This document shows positions 58,796-64,000 of a stretch of 64,000 nt of DNA, in pieces. The position numbers were made by a program, and so were the translations under genes. Numbering within the stretch: the first letter of the stretch is position 1; each line of letters starts with the position of its first letter. The notes under the pieces were generated by a model. It saw only the letters and a program-made list of their open reading frames with translations, was not told the DNA's origin and did no database searches. The DNA comes from Verrucomicrobia subdivision 3 bacterium UBA693 (lineage in GTDB: Bacteria > Verrucomicrobiota > Verrucomicrobiia > Limisphaerales > UBA8199), in assembly GCA_002298785.1 (NCBI GenBank), contig DBMR01000110.1, positions 1 to 64,000 of the forward strand. Direction: 5' to 3'.

Positions 58796-61753
58796 ATGGG
58801 TGATACATCGTTTACTCGTCGTGATTTTCTGGCTCGGATGGGCGGTCTGAGCGCTCTCTGCATGGCTTCGCCATTTCTGGCCTATGGCCAAACCCCAAAC
58901 GTGGCGCCTGCCCAGGTGATCCAATTTCCCGGTCCATGGCAGTTCATGCTTCCCAAAGGCGCGATGATTTTGGTGACCGACGACCAACTGGAGGAGTTGC
59001 AGGATCCGGACAAAGCGGTGGATTTGGGGCTTGGCACACCGAACGTGACCAGTTTGCGCAAGATTTGTGAGAACACCCGGGCCGGAGGTGGACGGACCGT
59101 GATTCTGGCCTTCGACGAGTTCTTCGCCCAGTATCGTCCGGGGCAGAAAGGCAAGCCGCGGGAGTTGATGCCGGACACGGATGCTTATGTCCAAAAGATC
59201 GCGCGGATCAGCCAGACCTTAAGGGAATACGGACTGGGGCTGGAGTTAAGCCTGCTCAGTCCGCTGGAATTGGGCCGAGGGTTTGCCCAGGCGACCGGTG
59301 AATCAGGCCGATGGGTGCAATACCGGGAGGGCTATCGTGATCCGGCCACGGGCAAGTACGCCGTCAGTCTTTGGGAACAGCGAGCCTGGACAAATAACAA
59401 AGGCACGGTGCAGTTGAAGCGCGCCGGGGTGCGGGTGTTTGCTTTTCAGGAGCAACGCCTCGGGGGAGGTAGTTTCTTCGTGGTGGATCCGCACCGGATC
59501 GTTGAGCTGAAAACGGCCCCGCGTCTTGAGGCCAGCGAAAACCCTGAAGGCTCGACCAAGGCACGGCGGTTAATCGTCCAGGGAGAAGGAGAAACGGGAC
59601 TTGGGAACCTGGATCGGGTGTTGGTGGTGGTGAGCTATGCGACGCCGGAAATGGACTATTTCAGCCCTCGGGCTCTGCCGTTTTTGAAGCAGCTTATTCA
59701 AAAATACAAAGACGCCGGAGTGATGTTGAATGGGCTCTATTCGGACGAAATGCACATTCAGCAGGATTGGGGTTATTTCAGTCATCACGACGAGGGCCAA
59801 TTCACGTTCCGCTATTTGACCGCGAATTTGCAGGCGCGCTATGCCGAGTTGTATGGGGCGGAGTACGCGGATTTCGAGAAGTACTTGGTGTATTTTGCTT
59901 ATGGGCAACACGGCTTTTCCCCGGCTCTGGATGCCCGGTTGGGGACGCAGCACGTTCTGGGCACGTCGCCAGATGACGTGGCGAAGACCGCCTGGTTGCG
60001 GCGCCGTTACTTTGAGTTGCTGGAACAATCCATCGTGAAGCTCTTTGTGGCTGCAAAGGAATTTGCCGAGACAACCTTTGGGCACGAATTGGAAGCGCGG
60101 GCGCACGCGACGTGGGCCCAAAGCCCAACAATCGACAGGTATAGCGGCGAACTACCCGCACCGCCGCGGCAGTATGAATACACGGATGATTTTCTGTGGT
60201 CCAACACGGTCCATCAGGCGTCGGCGGCGTGCAGCGATTACTTCGCGTGGAATGACTTTCTTACCGGGGGCGGCAACGATCACGCCGAAGGCGGGTGGTC
60301 GGACCGTGATTATTACGGCGTCGCGCTGGCGTGTTCGACGGGGATACTGAACCGGGTCCCGTATGCCTATGCGGCGGCGTGGGGATTGCCGGATGCGGCG
60401 GGGCGGCGCCGGCAGGCGGTGTGCGATGCGTTCGGCGCGTCGGCTAATCCCTGGGCGCAAATGGTCGAGGATTCTCAGCACCGGGATATCGAAGTCCTGT
60501 TCCTTTATCCGGTATCATTGGTGGCGACCGAGGAGCGGTTCGGCTCCTGGATGACGCAGTACGGCTACGCAAATTACGTCACGCCCGGCAAGTTGCTCGA
60601 GTTGGGAAGAGTGACTGCGGCCGGGAAGATCGAAATGGCGGGGCGCACTTTTGGGACGCTGGCGGTATTGTTTGAGCCGTTGCCACCGGCAGGTTTGCTG
60701 GCGTTCATGCAAAAGCTGGCGCAGGCTGGAGGAAACGTCATTTGGTCGGGGCCACCTCCGCGCCTGGACCTGAGTGGAAAAGCCGTTGCGGGCGAGTGGC
60801 AGGCGTTATTTGGCGCGAAGCGACTTCAGTTTCAACATGTCGGCCACCCGCTTCCGGGACGGTCGATAGTTTTCGCCGGTGCGTTGAAATCGGTGCCCGC
60901 ACAGACAATTCTCACGGACCTGCTCGTCGATCATGTGTATCCGGTCGAACCTGGGGAAGGGGTTGAAGTGATCGCCACCACGCAAGACCGGGTGGTGGGG
61001 TTGCGACGCGTCGTTGGAGAACGGGGCTCAGTGACCTTCCTTGGATTTCGGCCGCGAGACGACCAGTCGGCATCCCTGGGTTATGAGACCCGAACCTGGT
61101 TTGAGATTTTGCGAACGCTGGGCGCGTACCCGAACAGTCGGATTGACGGTCCAGATGACAATCCCACCATTATCAGCCGGAGCACGGGCTACGTGGCGTG
61201 CCGATTTCCGAACGGGGCGGTGAGTCTGGCCATGCATTATCGGACGCACCAGGAGCGCTGGCCCGGTGGGTTTAAGAGGGACGAAAAACAGGATGCCGAG
61301 ATTCTACGAAACCATCCACTGCCACCCGAGAGAATCGAAGTGGAGGACTTTGCGATTGCCGGGCATAAGATCCGATTCCAGGGAGATTTAGCGGTTATTT
61401 TTCGCGTGGATCAGCGCGGGGACTTGGTCGCGTTTGCCGGATACAATTGCCGGGGCATCGTTGTGGATGGCAAGGCATGGGAGTTTGGGAGCGCGCCGGT
61501 GCCAGTGATCGGGTGGGCGCCGGTGCTGGCTGAGCGCCAGGTTGCCGGTGGCGCGGTACTCGAGCTCTGGCTGCAAGGCGCCGGTGACATTACCATTCCC
61601 TGCGCCGCCAAGGCCGGCCGGTTGTATCTGGCAGGCGGCAAAGTGGGCACGGTCGGGGCGGAAGTTACGTGCCTGATCGAAAATGGTTTTTTGAAGTTCC
61701 GTGCCGAAGCCGGGTGGGGCCAGCAGCATCTCTACCTCTTGGGGGCTGGCTAG
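58796..61753 (+). CDS. Large Tat-exported glycoside-hydrolase-like protein
   Basis: This 985-residue protein has a twin-arginine signal (FTRRDFLARMGGLSALCMAS). The region to about residue 560 looks like a TIM barrel with candidate acid GLYSDEMHIQQDWGYF (residues about 318-333). About 560-690 resembles a glutamine-amidotransferase-like domain (IEVLFLYPVSLVATEERF, LEPLPPAGLLAFMQKLAQAGGNVIWSGPP-like), and the C terminus is beta-rich (GGAVLELWLQGAGDITIPC). This three-part order recalls GH42/GH106-type hydrolases, but I cannot assign a family. It is a single gene divergent from the LTA-synthase-like gene. Confidence 0.72.
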   Translation: MGDTSFTRRDFLARMGGLSALCMASPFLAYGQTPNVAPAQVIQFPGPWQFMLPKGAMILVTDDQLEELQDPDKAVDLGLGTPNVTSLRKICENTRAGGGRTVILAFDEFFAQYRPGQKGKPRELMPDTDAYVQKIARISQTLREYGLGLELSLLSPLELGRGFAQATGESGRWVQYREGYRDPATGKYAVSLWEQRAWTNNKGTVQLKRAGVRVFAFQEQRLGGGSFFVVDPHRIVELKTAPRLEASENPEGSTKARRLIVQGEGETGLGNLDRVLVVVSYATPEMDYFSPRALPFLKQLIQKYKDAGVMLNGLYSDEMHIQQDWGYFSHHDEGQFTFRYLTANLQARYAELYGAEYADFEKYLVYFAYGQHGFSPALDARLGTQHVLGTSPDDVAKTAWLRRRYFELLEQSIVKLFVAAKEFAETTFGHELEARAHATWAQSPTIDRYSGELPAPPRQYEYTDDFLWSNTVHQASAACSDYFAWNDFLTGGGNDHAEGGWSDRDYYGVALACSTGILNRVPYAYAAAWGLPDAAGRRRQAVCDAFGASANPWAQMVEDSQHRDIEVLFLYPVSLVATEERFGSWMTQYGYANYVTPGKLLELGRVTAAGKIEMAGRTFGTLAVLFEPLPPAGLLAFMQKLAQAGGNVIWSGPPPRLDLSGKAVAGEWQALFGAKRLQFQHVGHPLPGRSIVFAGALKSVPAQTILTDLLVDHVYPVEPGEGVEVIATTQDRVVGLRRVVGERGSVTFLGFRPRDDQSASLGYETRTWFEILRTLGAYPNSRIDGPDDNPTIISRSTGYVACRFPNGAVSLAMHYRTHQERWPGGFKRDEKQDAEILRNHPLPPERIEVEDFAIAGHKIRFQGDLAVIFRVDQRGDLVAFAGYNCRGIVVDGKAWEFGSAPVPVIGWAPVLAERQVAGGAVLELWLQGAGDITIPCAAKAGRLYLAGGKVGTVGAEVTCLIENGFLKFRAEAGWGQQHLYLLGAG

Positions 61754-61754
61754 A

Positions 61755-61786
61755 AACCAGGCAGTTCTAATAAGGAACTGCCCCCA
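61755..61786. terminator. Hairpin between convergent genes
   Basis: GGCAGTTC and GAACTGCC (61760-61767, 61775-61782) form a perfect 8-bp stem with a 7-base loop in the 48-base gap between two convergent genes. The T-tract is weak on both strands (TGGTTTC on the minus side), so it may terminate the minus-strand unit modestly. Confidence 0.45.
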
Positions 61787-61801
61787 CTGCCCTGACCGGG
61801 C

Positions 61802-62302
61802 TCAACCGCCGATCTGGAGGCGCGTATCTTCCTTGAGCAGCGCCTTGAGATTGGGCCAGTCGACCTCGTTCATATCGGTGAACGCATTCAGGTAAACCGC
61901 CACGACTTCCTGGGGGTATTTGGCCAGGAGGGTATCCACGGCGGTTTTAAGTTTGGCGTCCTCGATGGTGGCAGGCAGATCTTCCACCACGCCTTCTTTA
62001 TGGGTGATTTGCAGCGAATCGAGAAAATCGACCAACATGCCGTTGTATTTCTTGAGAAGCCAGGCGCGGATAAGATTGCCGGTGATTAGATCGAGGCCCG
62101 GCCGGGTGAGGGTCGCCAGCATGGTGGCATGGCGTTGGGGCCGGGGTTGACGCTCCAGGAAAACCGGTCGCACCTTGCGCGCCTCCGCCACGGCGGCCAA
62201 AGCTGCGCGGTAAAGCGGCTTGTCCGATTCATAGATGAAATTCAGGATTTCAAGGGCGATGCCGGAGGACATGAATCCGAGCAATTCGTAGGACGCGAGC
62301 AT
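61802..62302 (-). CDS. Helical protein of unknown function next to lpxI
   Basis: This 166-residue soluble, mostly helical protein has no signal peptide. Sequence landmarks: FMSSGIALEILNFIYESDKPLYRAALA near the N terminus, RNLIRAWLLKKYNGMLVDFLDSL-like helix in the middle, and VDTLLAKYPQEVVAVYLNAF near the end. I do not recognise a family. It starts 37 bases after lpxI ends on the same strand and is probably co-transcribed. A link to envelope biogenesis is inference from position. Confidence 0.72.
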   Translation of the reverse strand: MLASYELLGFMSSGIALEILNFIYESDKPLYRAALAAVAEARKVRPVFLERQPRPQRHATMLATLTRPGLDLITGNLIRAWLLKKYNGMLVDFLDSLQITHKEGVVEDLPATIEDAKLKTAVDTLLAKYPQEVVAVYLNAFTDMNEVDWPNLKALLKEDTRLQIGG

Positions 62303-62339
62303 GGGTTTTATAATATTTCGAGTTCCGCCCCGGGGAGGC

Positions 62340-63161
62340 TTACCCCACCGTGGTCAGGCAAAGCTTATTTTGACGGGCCAGTTGTTCGCAAGTTTCTTGT
62401 TCAAGGACCAGGGAACGGCCACTTTCAAACGCCAGCAGGGCAATATGGGCATCGGCACACACATGAAGGGTTTGCGGTCCGACGCAGGGGATGTCGAAAC
62501 GCATGTCGTGCTTCTCTTTAGCCACCTTCACCGCGACGGCGCCACCGTCGCGTCCGGCCAATTCACCGCCACGGGTGAGGCAGCGGTCAGTACCTTCGAA
62601 TCCTTCCACGGCCAGCACCGTTCCGTTTTTGACGACGACGGTTTGTCCAATTTCGAGCCGCGAAATTTCCTTGGCGATGCTGAATCCAAATTCCATGTCG
62701 GCGCGCTGTTCTGGCGTGGGTGACGGGCCGAGGCGAAAACCGGTGGTCGGCATGAGGGGCTTGAGCCAGGGCAGCGCCTCGATCAATTCGATCCCATCCT
62801 TGTGCAATTCATCCGCGATCGCTCCGAAGATGGTGTGGGCGTTTTTTTGCTTCAAGCGAAAGAGCAAAGCCATCGCGCGGAGGTCGGGGCGAAGATCGAA
62901 CAGGTTTTTGGGCGCGATTTGGCCCGCCATGACACAATATTTGACGGATCGCTCTTTAAAGGCCGAGATCAACTTGGAAAGTTGGCCGACTTTGAGCCAC
63001 ACCATTTCATCGACAATCTTTTCCAAGCCGGGATCGGTTTCGCCTTCGAACCCGATCGCGACCACGCGCTTGAGTCCCATCGCCCGGGCCTGGCGGGCCA
63101 GGATTATGGGCAGCGAGCGATTGCCCGCGATCAGTCCCAACGTGTCGATTGCAGTTTCCAT
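62340..63161 (-). CDS. lpxI: UDP-2,3-diacylglucosamine pyrophosphatase LpxI
   Basis: LpxI hydrolyses UDP-2,3-diacylglucosamine to lipid X and UMP in lipid A synthesis, at the cytoplasmic face of the inner membrane. The 273-residue protein shows the family pattern LGLIAGNRSLPIILARQARAMG at the N terminus, GQLSKLISAFKERSVKYCVMAGQI, and the catalytic C-terminal domain with AVEGFEGTDRCLTRGG, VAKEKHDMRFDIPCVGPQTL and AHIALLAFESGRSLVLEQE. It replaces LpxH in many lineages and supports an outer membrane with lipid A. ATG at 63161 chosen; a TTG lies one codon earlier. Confidence 0.95.
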   Translation of the reverse strand: METAIDTLGLIAGNRSLPIILARQARAMGLKRVVAIGFEGETDPGLEKIVDEMVWLKVGQLSKLISAFKERSVKYCVMAGQIAPKNLFDLRPDLRAMALLFRLKQKNAHTIFGAIADELHKDGIELIEALPWLKPLMPTTGFRLGPSPTPEQRADMEFGFSIAKEISRLEIGQTVVVKNGTVLAVEGFEGTDRCLTRGGELAGRDGGAVAVKVAKEKHDMRFDIPCVGPQTLHVCADAHIALLAFESGRSLVLEQETCEQLARQNKLCLTTVG

Positions 63162-63290
63162 CAAATTCGAGTGACCGAAGGCCAGTATCGTGTTGCGGTT
63201 AGGCCCTTGCCTTCCGCTGACATTGCCCGTTGATGCGACCTGGCCCGCACCGCCACTTTATAGGTGATGCCACGGCGGATGTAAACCTCG

Positions 63291-64000
63291 TCAACGCAAT
63301 CTCCATTGCTTCTTTACCTCAACCAAATCGCAGCGGGTGCGTCCGGCCTCGGTGATGCGCCCTAAAAAATAGACGTCGCCCTGGCGACTGACCGCGATGG
63401 AGTTGACATAGAGTGGGCGTTCCCCATTTTCGTAGAAGATGGCTCCCTGATCGGCATAGACACCTTTTTCGACGTTGTAGGTGACGAGATGCAAATCCTC
63501 GAGGCCTTTTGCTTCGCCCATTGCGGTGCTGCTTTTTCCCGCCAACCTCCGGCCATTGACGTAAATCGGCGCGCCGGTCAGGAAATGCAAAGTGCGACCG
63601 TCGGGTCCCATAGTGAATCCGAGGTAACCGTAGCTGAACTGGTCGAACATACCGCTTTTCTGTGAGGGTTTTGAGGTAAGGCGATCCAGCACCTCGATCC
63701 GGGGCCCGCTGGGGTCGAAACTGAACAGGTAACCCGAGTTGCCATGAACGCCATAAATCCTCTGATCCCGAGCGCGCCAGACAGTCTGACGCCAGTTATA
63801 GCCCATGTGCCCGGGAGAAGTGGGGTCGTAGAGTCCGAAGTAATCTTTGCGCAAATCCTCGCCGGCGACCATCGAGATGGAATCCGAAGCGGGCTGATAG
63901 ACGAAGAGGTTTCCCTCTGAAGTGGAGAACCAGGCTTGACCACTGTGGGGATCGACACAGATCGAACGGCACACGGTGCGATAATCCGTGCCTTTTCCTT
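63291..64000 (-). CDS. Beta-propeller-like protein, 5' end outside window
   Basis: The reading frame runs off the right edge of the window; 236 C-terminal residues are visible and continue smoothly past the apparent start at 63974 (GKGTDYRTVCRSICVDPHSG). Repeated blade-like units (GQAWFSTSEGNLFVYQPASDSI, RIYGVHGNSGYLFSFDPSG, YGYLGFTMGPDGRTLHFLTG, GDVYFLGRITEAGRTRCDLVEV) suggest an SMP-30/NHL-type beta-propeller, possibly secreted. Function unknown. It is followed by lpxI 129 bases downstream on the same strand. Confidence 0.75.
   Translation of the reverse strand, partial: GKGTDYRTVCRSICVDPHSGQAWFSTSEGNLFVYQPASDSISMVAGEDLRKDYFGLYDPTSPGHMGYNWRQTVWRARDQRIYGVHGNSGYLFSFDPSGPRIEVLDRLTSKPSQKSGMFDQFSYGYLGFTMGPDGRTLHFLTGAPIYVNGRRLAGKSSTAMGEAKGLEDLHLVTYNVEKGVYADQGAIFYENGERPLYVNSIAVSRQGDVYFLGRITEAGRTRCDLVEVKKQWRLR

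Overview
This window looks like a chromosomal segment of a Gram-negative, moderately GC-rich bacterium of the Verrucomicrobiota (Pedosphaera/Limisphaerales-like). That placement is inference from gene content: many Tat-exported Gfo/Idh/MocA oxidoreductases and sugar isomerases, ThuA, LpxI (lipid A made in an outer membrane), TolC, a DUF971 protein, HEAT-repeat secreted proteins and a giant RHS protein. I see no rRNA, CRISPR array, prophage or insertion sequence. There is one tRNA (Ala, GGC).

Layout: 0.2-7.3 kb holds housekeeping genes (Tat sugar isomerase/epimerase, LarA-like racemase, metF, TolC, TsaC/Sua5, trpD). 7.3-25 kb is dominated by a type IV pilus / type II secretion-like system: two GspI/J/K-like pseudopilin triads (7329-10147 minus, 12395-15178 plus), a GspF/PilC-like membrane protein (16899-17900), a PilMNOP-like block (22125-24921) and a secretin (20318-21877). 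A fucose-isomerase-like protein, a GH30 enzyme, a class V aminotransferase and a DUF971 protein lie between them. 25-30 kb is a LysR regulator divergent from a TatT-DctP-DctQM TRAP transporter. 30-35 kb carries a YfcE-type phosphodiesterase, a DUF6580 membrane protein and a ThuA/Gfo/Idh/MocA cluster. 35-41.6 kb is housekeeping again (panE, gltX, polyprenyl synthase, ECF sigma factor with membrane partner, CvpA, tRNA-Ala). 41.7-51.4 kb is accessory: two PIN-domain toxin-antitoxin modules, an M20 amidohydrolase and a 2,090-residue RHS protein. 51.7-64 kb has another Gfo/Idh/MocA gene with a HEAT-repeat protein, a cytidylate-kinase-like protein, an LTA-synthase-like sulfatase, a large Tat-exported glycoside-hydrolase-like protein, LpxI and a beta-propeller gene cut by the window edge.

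The most interesting signal is regulatory. All four pilus/secretion units with a plausible own promoter (both pseudopilin triads, pilM and the secretin) have a -24/-12 element with the exact GG-N10-GC spacing of sigma-54 promoters, starting 26 to 78 bases upstream of the start codon. Three of the four also have clusters of GGACA/TGTCC boxes about 70-140 bases upstream of the predicted transcription start, where an enhancer-binding protein would sit. This suggests that scattered genes form one coordinately switched sigma-54 regulon building a pseudopilus with two alternative tip complexes. The major pilin, assembly ATPase and activator are not in the window.
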